Positions 1 to 5,311 are shown, numbered from the stretch's first letter. The stretch is DNA of 5,311 nucleotides from UBA7672 sp035548775 (GCA_035548775.1 DASZSI010000071.1:1-5311), one strand, 5' to 3'. A program made the numbers and translations. The notes: a model not told the origin generated them from the letters alone.

Positions 1-2
1 TC

Positions 3-938
3 GCAGGCTGGCGCGCTGCTTCCGGCCAAGTCACGGTAGGCGACCTTCTCGGCATCATCGCCGCGATTGGCATCGCCTCGCCGGAGGTCCGGGCGCTCGG
101 CACGCTCAACTCGGTGGTCAACGAAGGCATGGCCGCCGCGGCGCGCATCTACGCGGTACTCGACGCCAGGCCCGAAATCATCGACCGGCCCGACGCCCGC
201 CCCCTCGGCAGGGCCAAGGGCAAGCTGGAGTTCAACGATGTTGAATTCGGCTATTCCGGCGACGGCCCTGTGCTCTCGAAGCTGACTTTCTCCGCCCAGC
301 CGGGGGAAACGGTGGCGCTGGTCGGGCCGTCTGGCGCGGGCAAATCCACCGTGTTCAACCTGCTGCTCCGCCTCTATGACGCCGGCAGGGGATCGATCCG
401 CATCGACGGCCATGATGTTCGCGATGTGACGCTTGCCTCGCTCCGTCACAACTTTGCACTGGTCTCCCAGGACGCCTTTCTGTTCGACGCCACCGTCCGG
501 GAAAACATCGCTGTCGGCCGCCCGGGCGCGACCGACGAACAGGTCAGGGCCGCCGCCAAAGCTGCCGCTTGCGACTTCGTCGACGCGCTTCCCGGCGGCT
601 GGTCCGCCCCCTCCGGCCAGGGCGGCCGCAACCTGTCGGGCGGCCAACGCCAGCGTATCGCGCTTGCCCGCGCGCTGGTGTCGGAGGCGCCGATCCTGTT
701 GCTCGACGAGGCGACCAGTGCGCTCGACTCCGAAAGCGAAGCGCGCGTTCAGCAGGCGCTGGCCGAACTGGCCGGCAAGCGAACAATCATCGTGATCGCC
801 CACCGGCTTGCCACGGTTCGGCGCGCCAACCGGATCTTCGTGATGGACGCCGGGCGTGTCGTTGAATCCGGCACCCACGACGAGTTGATCGCCGGCAACG
901 GCGTTTATGCGCGGCTGGCGGCGCATCAGCTAACCTGA
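3..938 (+). CDS. ABC exporter, fused permease/ATPase subunit, C-terminal part (5' truncated)
   Basis: The reading frame is open from the left edge, so the true start lies upstream; the in-frame ATG at 114 is internal. The first ~60 visible residues match the end of a type I exporter membrane domain (pattern G-x-V-T-V-G-D-L, then NEGMAAAARIYAVLDARPEI, the usual linker to the ATPase). The ATPase domain is complete: Walker A GPSGAGKST (324-350), Q-loop Gln (468-470), signature LSGGQ (633-647), Walker B ILLLDE (693-710), D-loop SALD and H-loop His (801-803). By family knowledge such proteins dimerise in the inner membrane and export lipids, drugs or peptides using ATP. The layout is MsbA-like, but the substrate cannot be read from this fragment. 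An oddity is the X-loop, usually VGERG, which reads SGQGG (612-626). No terminator follows the stop, so readthrough into the next gene is possible. Confidence 0.95.
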   Translation, partial: AGWRAASGQVTVGDLLGIIAAIGIASPEVRALGTLNSVVNEGMAAAARIYAVLDARPEIIDRPDARPLGRAKGKLEFNDVEFGYSGDGPVLSKLTFSAQPGETVALVGPSGAGKSTVFNLLLRLYDAGRGSIRIDGHDVRDVTLASLRHNFALVSQDAFLFDATVRENIAVGRPGATDEQVRAAAKAAACDFVDALPGGWSAPSGQGGRNLSGGQRQRIALARALVSEAPILLLDEATSALDSESEARVQQALAELAGKRTIIVIAHRLATVRRANRIFVMDAGRVVESGTHDELIAGNGVYARLAAHQLT

Positions 939-951
939 ACGCCGCAACTTC

Positions 952-983
952 TTAACCTACGTAGGTTTGCGTTAACCCAAACC
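952..983. promoter_or_regulatory. Overlapping palindromes with TTAACC direct repeats
   Basis: A perfect 14-bp palindrome, AACCTACGTAGGTT, lies at 954-967. Its right half is shared with a 20-bp palindrome at 964-983 (GGTTTG, C, GTTAAC, C, CAAACC), in which only the 970/977 pair fails to match. TTAACC also occurs twice in direct orientation, at 952-957 and 972-977, exactly 20 bp apart (about two helical turns). The element sits between the exporter stop and the receiver start. It may be a double operator, or RNA with two mutually exclusive hairpins; no T-tract follows, so it does not look like a terminator. TTAACC resembles the half-site of the alphaproteobacterial cell-cycle regulator CtrA, but the spacing is not the classical TTAA-N7-TTAA. 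The function is inferred. Confidence 0.45.
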
Positions 984-1002
984 GGGTATGTCTTTACTCG
1001 GC

Positions 1003-1010
1003 AGGGGAAG
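1003..1010 (+). promoter_or_regulatory. Ribosome-binding site deciding the receiver gene start
   Basis: AGGGGAAG, with its GGGGA core ending 6 nt before the ATG at 1015. The other in-frame ATG, at 988, has only GGG almost touching it, so 1015 is the better start. Confidence 0.6.
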
Positions 1011-1014
1011 ACTA

Positions 1015-1533
1015 ATGAAGAATCCGGCGGACGTTACCGTCCTCATTTCCACGAACAATTTGAGCATAGCACGCACTTTGCGCATGGCGATGCGCGGCCT
1101 CGGCGTTCGTAGCATCCATCTCGCCGCCACGATCGATCAGACCGTCGCGGCGTTCTCAATCGCTGAGCCGCATGCGGTGATTGTCTATGTCGATGGCCCG
1201 TCGCAGGCCGATGACGGACTCACGACGCTGCGATTCCTGCGTAGGTCGGAGCAGAGCCCGGATCGCCGCATACCTGTCGTCGCGGTCTCTCCCCAGCGCG
1301 ACCTCGCCACAATCAACGCTGCAATCGATGGCGGCGCCCACGAATACGTTCTCTTTCCTGCTTCGGGCGATAACCTTCTCAAGAAGATCACCGCCGCTCG
1401 GACCAGTTCGCGCCCATTCATGGACACGCCGGAATACGTGGGACCGGAACGGCGCCAGCGCCCGGGCGCATTTGGCGGCGCCGAGCGCCGGGTCGACGAA
1501 CCACAAAAACCGCCGGTTATCGAAGCCGGCTGA
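1015..1533 (+). CDS. Single-domain response regulator with degenerate receiver (pseudo-receiver)
   Basis: A 172-residue protein that is mostly one receiver (REC) fold, roughly residues 6-128, followed by a polar tail with no DNA-binding domain. VIVYVD-GPSQADDG (residues 55-68) aligns with the phospho-acceptor strand: D60 is at the acceptor site and DG falls at the usual +7/+8. S92 in VVAVS replaces the conserved Thr, a common substitution. Two other key sites are lost. The acidic pair after the first strand (usually V-D-D) reads S-T-N (12-14), and the conserved Lys before Pro is F114. By family knowledge the acidic pair binds Mg2+ and the Lys contacts the phosphoryl group, so normal phosphorylation is doubtful. 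The tail has RPFMDTPEYVGPERRQR (133-149), which I recognise from other alphaproteobacterial single-domain regulators. The protein is probably a cytoplasmic protein-protein interaction partner. An alternative start at 988 would add nine residues. Confidence 0.88.
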   Translation: MKNPADVTVLISTNNLSIARTLRMAMRGLGVRSIHLAATIDQTVAAFSIAEPHAVIVYVDGPSQADDGLTTLRFLRRSEQSPDRRIPVVAVSPQRDLATINAAIDGGAHEYVLFPASGDNLLKKITAARTSSRPFMDTPEYVGPERRQRPGAFGGAERRVDEPQKPPVIEAG

Positions 1534-1577
1534 TCTGCTTTTCCGCCTGCAATCCGCCATACCTCCGGACGGAAGCC

Positions 1578-1586
1578 TGCTAGACT
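1578..1586 (+). promoter_or_regulatory. Possible extended -10 promoter element for the lipoprotein gene
   Basis: TGC-TAGACT forms an extended -10 (TGn plus a TAGACT hexamer) in the 78-bp gap before the lipoprotein gene. The predicted transcript would start near 1593 and leave a short leader that still contains the ribosome-binding site. I see no convincing -35 hexamer, so this is tentative. Confidence 0.3.
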
Positions 1587-1598
1587 GGGCGCCGTCTT

Positions 1599-1604
1599 GG
1601 GGAG
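1599..1604 (+). promoter_or_regulatory. Ribosome-binding site deciding the lipoprotein start
   Basis: GGGGAG lies 7 nt before the ATG at 1612. The in-frame TTG at 1597 overlaps this motif and would add five residues ahead of the signal peptide, so ATG 1612 is preferred. Confidence 0.6.
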
Positions 1605-1611
1605 TTTTGCC

Positions 1612-2100
1612 ATGTCCACTAAACTCGCAACCATCGCGCTGACCGCCCTGGCGTTCGCCGCCTGCGGTGAGAAAGCTCCGGCGGCCTCCGGTGCGTCGGG
1701 CTCGAAAGAACCGCTCGATCCGTTCGTCGTCTCGATCGACGCCCAGCGTTGGGGCGTGATCGTCGACAGGGCGATGGAAGGCGCCAAGGAAGCGCCGTAC
1801 GCCGATGACAAGGTGCTCGAAAATCAGCTCTTCAACGCCGACGTTGCGCTGAAGTCCGCAGCCGCCAACCTTGTCCAGCTGCGCAACGAAGTTTGCGCCA
1901 AAGGCCTCGTGACAGGCGAAGCATGCACCTTGAAGGACTTCCCGGCCTGGACGCGCGAGCCGCCATCGGCCACGACCTCGGTCGAGGAAATCGAAAAACG
2001 CAGCCACTGGCTGTCCAGCCAGCTCGATCCCTTCACGCATGCCGGCTGCGAGGCGGGCAAGAAGGCGACCAACAACGAACAGTTCTGCTCGGTCGAATAG
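1612..2100 (+). CDS. Predicted lipoprotein with four conserved-looking cysteines, family unknown
   Basis: 162 residues. The N-terminus is a lipoprotein signal peptide: K4, a hydrophobic stretch (LATIALTALAFAA) and a lipobox FAAC-G with the lipidated Cys at residue 18. Phe at -3 is less usual than Leu but is allowed in the general pattern. G19 and E20 follow, with no Asp at +2, so outer-membrane sorting is plausible. A small Ala/Gly/Ser-rich linker (22-31) leads to a mature domain of about 130 residues. It has a charged, probably helical middle (44-93) and four further Cys (95, 105, 146, 159) that could form two disulfides in the periplasm. I do not recognise the family and assign no function. 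The stop TAG lies 1 bp from the stop of the converging permease gene. The gene reads the same way as the receiver gene, 78 bp downstream of it. Confidence 0.82.
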   Translation: MSTKLATIALTALAFAACGEKAPAASGASGSKEPLDPFVVSIDAQRWGVIVDRAMEGAKEAPYADDKVLENQLFNADVALKSAAANLVQLRNEVCAKGLVTGEACTLKDFPAWTREPPSATTSVEEIEKRSHWLSSQLDPFTHAGCEAGKKATNNEQFCSVE

Positions 2101-2101
2101 G

Positions 2102-2881
2102 TCAGCCGAACTGGATCAGGCCGGGAAAGAAGCCGCGCAGCAGGTAGACTGTCCCGGTCGCCGTCACGATCCATTTGGTCCACTGACGGAAGCCGACATC
2201 CGTCATCCGGTCCAGCACCAGCCCCCCGAGCCAGGTGCCGATCAAGGACAGTGGCACACAGGCGCCGAGAACCCATAGCGGAGGAAAGTGCGCCTCGCTC
2301 GCCCGGGCCGGATCGTTCAGCATCGCGACCAGCGGGAAGCCCCAGAAGGCGATCTTCACGGCGTGGGCCAGCACTTGAGTTGTCGCCTTGGTCGCCACCA
2401 CGGTCTGGCGCGGCAGTAGCGTCTTCACGAAAAAGATGTCCAGCAAGGGACCGGCAACCCCCGCCAACGTGTTCACCGTCTGCACCATGAACCCGCAAAG
2501 CTCGGCCTGCCACTTTCGCTCGACGTTCACCTCGACCCAGGATTTCGGGATCCACACCACCATCGCGGTCAGGCCAAGCATGATGAAAACCGTCGGCCCG
2601 GTCGGCCGCCACGCAATGCTTGCGATCAGGACCACGGCCCCGACGATTCCGAGGCAGTACCGGCCTACAATCGCCCAGGAGATGTGCTTCCAGAGAAACG
2701 CCGCGCGGGAAAAGTTGGAAACGATCTGGATCGACCCGTGCAGCACCATGGCCGTCGCCACGGGCGCGACCGAGGTCAGGGCGCCCATCAGGATCAGGCC
2801 CCCGGCCATGCCGAACACGCCGGATATCGCGGCGGTTATCAGCGTTGCGGCAAGGATGATGGCGATGACGGTCGGGGACAT
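2102..2881 (-). CDS. TSUP (TauE/SafE, formerly DUF81) family membrane permease
   Basis: 259 residues, very hydrophobic, the usual length for this family. It has the internal two-half arrangement of TSUP proteins: the first half opens with GVFGMAGGLILMGAL (21-35), and the second half has a related GVAGPLLDIFFV (141-152). Membrane segments can be seen at roughly 3-20, 26-46, 69-89, 94-111, 133-152, 171-187, 201-223 and 233-250. Characterised family members move sulfite, sulfoacetate or other small sulfur-containing anions across the inner membrane; the substrate here is unknown, and no sulfur-metabolism gene lies nearby to narrow it. The ATG at 2881 begins a typical TSUP N-terminus, but no clear Shine-Dalgarno motif precedes it. 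The gene converges on the lipoprotein gene with 1 bp between stops, and diverges from the acetyltransferase gene across 148 bp. Confidence 0.9.
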   Translation of the reverse strand: MSPTVIAIILAATLITAAISGVFGMAGGLILMGALTSVAPVATAMVLHGSIQIVSNFSRAAFLWKHISWAIVGRYCLGIVGAVVLIASIAWRPTGPTVFIMLGLTAMVVWIPKSWVEVNVERKWQAELCGFMVQTVNTLAGVAGPLLDIFFVKTLLPRQTVVATKATTQVLAHAVKIAFWGFPLVAMLNDPARASEAHFPPLWVLGACVPLSLIGTWLGGLVLDRMTDVGFRQWTKWIVTATGTVYLLRGFFPGLIQFG

Positions 2882-2935
2882 CGTCGGGTGGGGAATTACC
2901 GAATCAAAACGGGAACATGCGGGACTGGCGCGAGG

Positions 2936-2965
2936 CAGATAGCAGTTCGGACCTTCGCCTGTCGA
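2936..2965 (-). promoter_or_regulatory. Possible promoter for the TSUP permease gene
   Basis: On the minus strand, TCGACA (2965-2960, five of six matches to TTGACA) is followed after 18 nt by TATCTG (2941-2936), which is preceded by TGC as in an extended -10. It lies about 55 nt upstream of the start codon. The -10 hexamer is a poor match, so confidence is low. The same 148-bp divergent region must also hold the acetyltransferase promoter, for which I see no good candidate. Confidence 0.25.
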
Positions 2966-3016
2966 ATGTACCGCTCTTGCGCAACGCGATTTCGCACCTC
3001 AATCTTGGCGAGTCGG

Positions 3017-3023
3017 AAGGAGG
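3017..3023 (+). promoter_or_regulatory. Strong Shine-Dalgarno for the acetyltransferase gene
   Basis: AAGGAGG, nearly the full anti-Shine-Dalgarno complement, is spaced 6 nt from the ATG at 3030. It is the strongest ribosome-binding site in the window and fixes the start. Confidence 0.75.
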
Positions 3024-3029
3024 CGAGGG

Positions 3030-3593
3030 ATGATCCACATTCGCAATGCCCGCCGCACGGACGCTGCCGGCATCGCCCGCGTCCACGAGCGCACCTGGAA
3101 GGAGGCGTATCGTGGCTTGCTGGACGGATCCTACCTTGAAAATCTAAGCGAGCGACGGCTCATGCCTCGCTGGCGCGCCAACCGCGACCGCCGGTCCGAA
3201 GACCTCGACGACGCCATCTACATTGCAGGCTCGGGCAAGGAAGTCGTGGGCTTCGTCACGGTCGGCGCCTCGCGCGAGGCGTTTGCGCCATGGGAAGCGG
3301 AAGTCAGCATGCTCTACGTGCTGAAGGAACATCGTGGGGCTGGCGTTGGCCGGGCCTTGATGAAAGCTGCCGCCGACCACTGCATCCGTCGTGGTATGTT
3401 CTCCGGCGGTCTCTGGGTGCTTCGTGACAACGGGGCGGCCCGCGACTTCTACGAAGCGCTGAAAGGCGAGCATGCCGGCCGCAAGGTCGACAGTGTCGGC
3501 GGCCAGATTGTGCCCCTTGTCGGCTATTGGTGGCGCGATCTTGCCAGCGTTGCGGAACGCACGGTGTCGGTTACACCCATCGGCCGCAACTGA
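3030..3593 (+). CDS. GNAT family N-acetyltransferase
   Basis: 187 residues, one GNAT domain. The N-terminus IHIRNARRTDAAGIARVHERTWKEAYRG is the usual first strand and helix of RimI-like and related GNAT proteins. Motif A is clear: strand VSMLYVLKEH (92-101), then the acetyl-CoA pyrophosphate loop RGAGVG (102-107) and helix RALMKAAADHC. Motif B follows as LWVLRDNGAARDFYEALK (128-145), with the Asn and Tyr typically found there. The family transfers an acetyl group from acetyl-CoA to an amine on a small molecule or protein; the substrate cannot be told from sequence. About 20 residues extend beyond the last predicted strand (GYWWRD, 165-170). The gene is divergent from the TSUP permease, and 171 bp separate it from the acyl-CoA dehydrogenase, so it is probably a single-gene unit. 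Confidence 0.92.
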   Translation: MIHIRNARRTDAAGIARVHERTWKEAYRGLLDGSYLENLSERRLMPRWRANRDRRSEDLDDAIYIAGSGKEVVGFVTVGASREAFAPWEAEVSMLYVLKEHRGAGVGRALMKAAADHCIRRGMFSGGLWVLRDNGAARDFYEALKGEHAGRKVDSVGGQIVPLVGYWWRDLASVAERTVSVTPIGRN

Positions 3594-3663
3594 TCCCTCC
3601 CTCGCGGCGGGAAAACCAACCTGGAACCCCATTGCCTTGCCCCGGCGGCGCGGCTACCCACCA

Positions 3664-3681
3664 TATCACCAAGAGGTGATA
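3664..3681. promoter_or_regulatory. Perfect inverted repeat (TATCACC-AAGA-GGTGATA), candidate operator
   Basis: Two 7-bp arms match perfectly around a 4-bp centre in the 171-bp leader of the acyl-CoA dehydrogenase gene, 83 bp before its GTG. The size and symmetry fit a binding site for a dimeric repressor such as a TetR- or GntR-type regulator of fatty acid catabolism. The element is AT-richer than its surroundings. It could instead form a short hairpin in the leader mRNA; no T-tract follows, so it is unlikely to terminate the acetyltransferase transcript. No regulator gene is in view. I see no other clear element in the rest of this leader (3594-3764), which is GC-rich. Confidence 0.45.
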
Positions 3682-3748
3682 ACCGCGCGGCTGCGCACCC
3701 GACGGACAGGGGTCCGAATAACGGGGCGTGGCGCTGAACCGGGCGGCC

Positions 3749-3756
3749 AAAGGGAG
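3749..3756 (+). promoter_or_regulatory. Ribosome-binding site supporting the GTG start
   Basis: AAAGGGAG ends 8 nt before the GTG at 3765. An in-frame TGA at 3735-3737 blocks any longer reading frame, and no other start codon lies between it and the GTG. Confidence 0.65.
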
Positions 3757-3764
3757 CAACTCCA

Positions 3765-5045
3765 GTGAACTTCGAGCACAGCGAAAAAACCAAGGACTAT
3801 ATCCGCCGCGTTTCGGCGTTCATGGACAAGCACATCTATCCGAACGTCGAGACCTTCCAGAAGCAGCACGAGGCGGGCGATCGCTGGGTCACGCCGCAAA
3901 TCGTTCACGACATCAAGAAGATCGCGAAGAAGGAAGGCCTCTGGAACATGTTCATGCCGCCCAGCGAGCATGACGATGACGAGTTCCGCGGCGCCGGCCT
4001 CACCAACCTCGAATACGCTCCCCTGTCCGAACTGATGGGCCGCGTGTCGTTCGCCTCCGAGTGTTTCAACTGCTCGGCGCCCGACACCGGCAACATGGAA
4101 GTCTTCCACCGCTACGGCACGAAAGAGCAGAAGCGCAAATGGCTGAAGCCGCTGATGGAAGGCGAGATCCGCTCGGCCTTCCTGATGACGGAGCCGGCGG
4201 TTGCCTCTTCGGACGCCACCAATATCGAGACCCGCATCGAGCGCAAGTCGGACCACTACCTGATCAACGGCCGCAAATGGTGGTCGTCGGGCGTGGGCGA
4301 CAGCCACTGCAAGGTCGCGATCGTGATGGGCAAGACCGACCCGTCCCAGCCCAAGCACAAGCAGCAGTCGCAGATCATCGTTCCGCTCGACACGCCCGGC
4401 ATCAAAGTGCTCCGCATGCTGCCGGTGTTCGGCTATGACGACGCCCCGCACGGCCACGCCGAAGTGCTGCTCGAGAACGTGAAGGTTCCGCTCGACAACA
4501 TGCTGCTCGGCGAGGGGCGCGGCTTCGAGATTGCGCAGGGCCGTCTCGGGCCGGGCCGTATACACCACTGCATGCGCACCATCGGCGCCGCGGAAGTCGC
4601 GCTCGAGAAGATGTGCAAGCGTCTCCTTTCGCGTACCGCATTCGGCAAGAAGGTCGCCGAGCAGTCGGTATGGGAACAGCGTATCGGCGAGGCTCGCACC
4701 GACATCGAGATGTGCCGCCTGTTGACGCTCAAGGCCGCCTACATGATGGATACGGTCGGCAACAAGGTTGCCGCCAACGAGATCGCGATGATCAAGGTCG
4801 CCGCCCCGCGGATCGCCTGCAAGATCATCGACGACGCCATCCAGGCTCACGGCGGCGGCGGCGTCACCAGCGACTTCGGTCTGGCGCGTTCCTACGCCTC
4901 AATCCGCACGCTGCGCTTGGCAGACGGTCCGGACGAAGTTCACTGCCGCGCCATCGCTCGCAACGAGTTCAAGAAATACCGCGACAACGAATACGCTCGT
5001 AGCGTTGACGCGGAAAAAGCTACGGAAGTCGTCGGCTCCCGCTAA
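3765..5045 (+). CDS. Acyl-CoA dehydrogenase, ACAD10/11-like
   Basis: 426 residues from a GTG start, a normal length for an acyl-CoA dehydrogenase. Family enzymes use FAD to make a 2,3-double bond in acyl-CoA, usually in beta-oxidation, and pass electrons to an electron-transfer flavoprotein. The helical N-terminal domain runs to about residue 135. The middle beta domain has the flavin/substrate motif MTEPAVASSDA (from 141) and NGRKWWSSG (W172-W173). The C-terminal helical domain has RTAFGK (290-295) and QAHGGGGV (360-367), both FAD-dimer contacts in the family. Near the C-terminus, LADGPDEVH places D387 where classical enzymes such as medium-chain dehydrogenase have their catalytic Glu. This ADGPDEVH form is, from memory, typical of the ACAD10/11 branch. 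The acyl substrate is unknown. The gene has its own leader with a palindrome and ends at a strong terminator, so it is probably a single-gene unit. Confidence 0.95.
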   Translation: MNFEHSEKTKDYIRRVSAFMDKHIYPNVETFQKQHEAGDRWVTPQIVHDIKKIAKKEGLWNMFMPPSEHDDDEFRGAGLTNLEYAPLSELMGRVSFASECFNCSAPDTGNMEVFHRYGTKEQKRKWLKPLMEGEIRSAFLMTEPAVASSDATNIETRIERKSDHYLINGRKWWSSGVGDSHCKVAIVMGKTDPSQPKHKQQSQIIVPLDTPGIKVLRMLPVFGYDDAPHGHAEVLLENVKVPLDNMLLGEGRGFEIAQGRLGPGRIHHCMRTIGAAEVALEKMCKRLLSRTAFGKKVAEQSVWEQRIGEARTDIEMCRLLTLKAAYMMDTVGNKVAANEIAMIKVAAPRIACKIIDDAIQAHGGGGVTSDFGLARSYASIRTLRLADGPDEVHCRAIARNEFKKYRDNEYARSVDAEKATEVVGSR

Positions 5046-5066
5046 CGGCAACCACTCGAACAACAG

Positions 5067-5101
5067 ACGGCGGCGCTTTCCAGGCGCCGCCGTTTTGTTT
5101 T
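5067..5101 (+). terminator. Intrinsic terminator after the acyl-CoA dehydrogenase gene
   Basis: A perfect 10-bp stem (ACGGCGGCGC at 5067-5076 with GCGCCGCCGT at 5084-5093) closes a 7-nt loop (TTTCCAG) and runs into TTTTGTTTT (5093-5101). It starts 21 nt after the TAA. This is a textbook rho-independent terminator and separates the dehydrogenase from the next gene. Confidence 0.93.
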
Positions 5102-5165
5102 GCAGCTGAAACCGGCTGGTGGACCGCCCGCCGCTGTGCTTGCATCCCATGTCTTGGAGGGACGC

Positions 5166-5311
5166 ATGTTCCGCAAACTGATGATCGCAGCTTTGGGCGC
5201 GGCTATGTTCCTGTGCCCGCTCGCTCACGCCCAGGAAGATAGCGACGTCGTCGTTATCACCGGCAGTCTCATCCAGAGTGATGATGAATACGAACAGGAC
5301 AATGGCGCGCT
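5166..5311 (+). CDS. Exported protein with TonB-box-like N-terminus (3' truncated)
   Basis: Only the first 48 residues are in the window. The ATG at 5166 follows GGAGGG (5156-5161) after 4 nt. The N-terminus is a Sec signal peptide: FRK, a hydrophobic core (LMIAALGAAMFLCPL) and a cleavage site AHA-QE after residue 22. C17 does not sit in a lipobox, so this is not a lipoprotein. The mature start is acidic and contains DVVVITGS (27-34), which resembles the TonB box and plug start (VVVTG) of outer-membrane TonB-dependent receptors. It may therefore be a receptor. However, some unrelated alphaproteobacterial exported proteins carry a similar segment, and the following acidic run (SDDEYEQD) is not the usual plug motif. 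The terminator upstream means it has its own promoter, but none is clear in 5102-5155. Confidence 0.75.
   Translation, partial: MFRKLMIAALGAAMFLCPLAHAQEDSDVVVITGSLIQSDDEYEQDNGA

Noticed and set aside
1512..1542. GCCGG...CCGGC hairpin at the end of the receiver gene followed by TTTT, as a terminator
   Set aside because: The stem is only 5 bp before a bulge, and the T-run begins 8 nt after the stem, too far for an intrinsic terminator.
1156..2040. Long minus-strand open frame opposite the receiver and lipoprotein genes
   Set aside because: It is a shadow of two plus-strand genes with clear domains or signals; its translation has no recognisable motif and it spans their intergenic gap.
2901..3014. 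Two GANTC sites (2901-2905, 3010-3014) in the divergent gap as CcrM methylation control
   Set aside because: GANTC also occurs several times inside genes here (for example 725-729, 864-868, 1020-1024), so there is no visible enrichment.
3596..3612. TCCC...GGGA pairing after the acetyltransferase gene as a terminator
   Set aside because: There are only 4 bp of stem and no T-tract.
3666..4850. 394-codon open frame on the minus strand opposite the acyl-CoA dehydrogenase
   Set aside because: It is the mirror of a strongly supported gene; long antisense frames are expected in GC-rich coding DNA.
4899..5228. Minus-strand open frame across the terminator and the right-edge gene
   Set aside because: It runs through a strong terminator and opposite a well-supported signal peptide, and its translation shows no domain.

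Overview
The window looks like ordinary chromosomal DNA from a GC-rich alphaproteobacterium. The evidence is high GC with GC-rich third codon positions, a receiver protein with the C-terminal YVGPERR-type tail common in alphaproteobacterial single-domain regulators, and an ACAD10/11-like acyl-CoA dehydrogenase. A Caulobacterales/Hyphomonadaceae-like origin is a guess from overall style; no single marker proves it. There are no rRNA or tRNA genes, CRISPR arrays, insertion sequences or phage genes. Coding density is high, and the longest gene-free gap is about 170 bases.

Layout from left to right. (1) 3-938 (+): the C-terminal part of an ABC exporter subunit (end of the membrane domain plus a complete ATPase domain), cut by the left edge. 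(2) 939-1014: a short gap with two overlapping palindromes and two TTAACC direct repeats 20 bp apart. (3) 1015-1533 (+): a small response-regulator receiver protein that keeps the phospho-acceptor Asp but has lost the acidic pair and the conserved Lys. (4) 1612-2100 (+): a small predicted lipoprotein with four Cys in the mature domain, of no family I recognise. (5) 2102-2881 (-): a TSUP (TauE/SafE) membrane permease whose stop codon lies 1 bp from that of the lipoprotein gene. (6) 3030-3593 (+): a GNAT acetyltransferase with a strong ribosome-binding site, divergent from the permease. (7) 3594-3764: a 171-bp leader with a perfect 7-4-7 inverted repeat. (8) 3765-5045 (+): an acyl-CoA dehydrogenase starting with GTG and followed by a textbook intrinsic terminator (5067-5101). 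(9) 5166-5311 (+): the first 48 codons of an exported protein with a TonB-box-like segment after its signal peptide, cut by the right edge.

The genes do not form an obvious single pathway; they look like several independent transcription units. No clearly new multi-gene system is visible. The points most worth a second look are the overlapping palindromes before the degenerate receiver gene, that degenerate receiver itself, the inverted repeat ahead of the acyl-CoA dehydrogenase, and the truncated secreted protein at the right edge.
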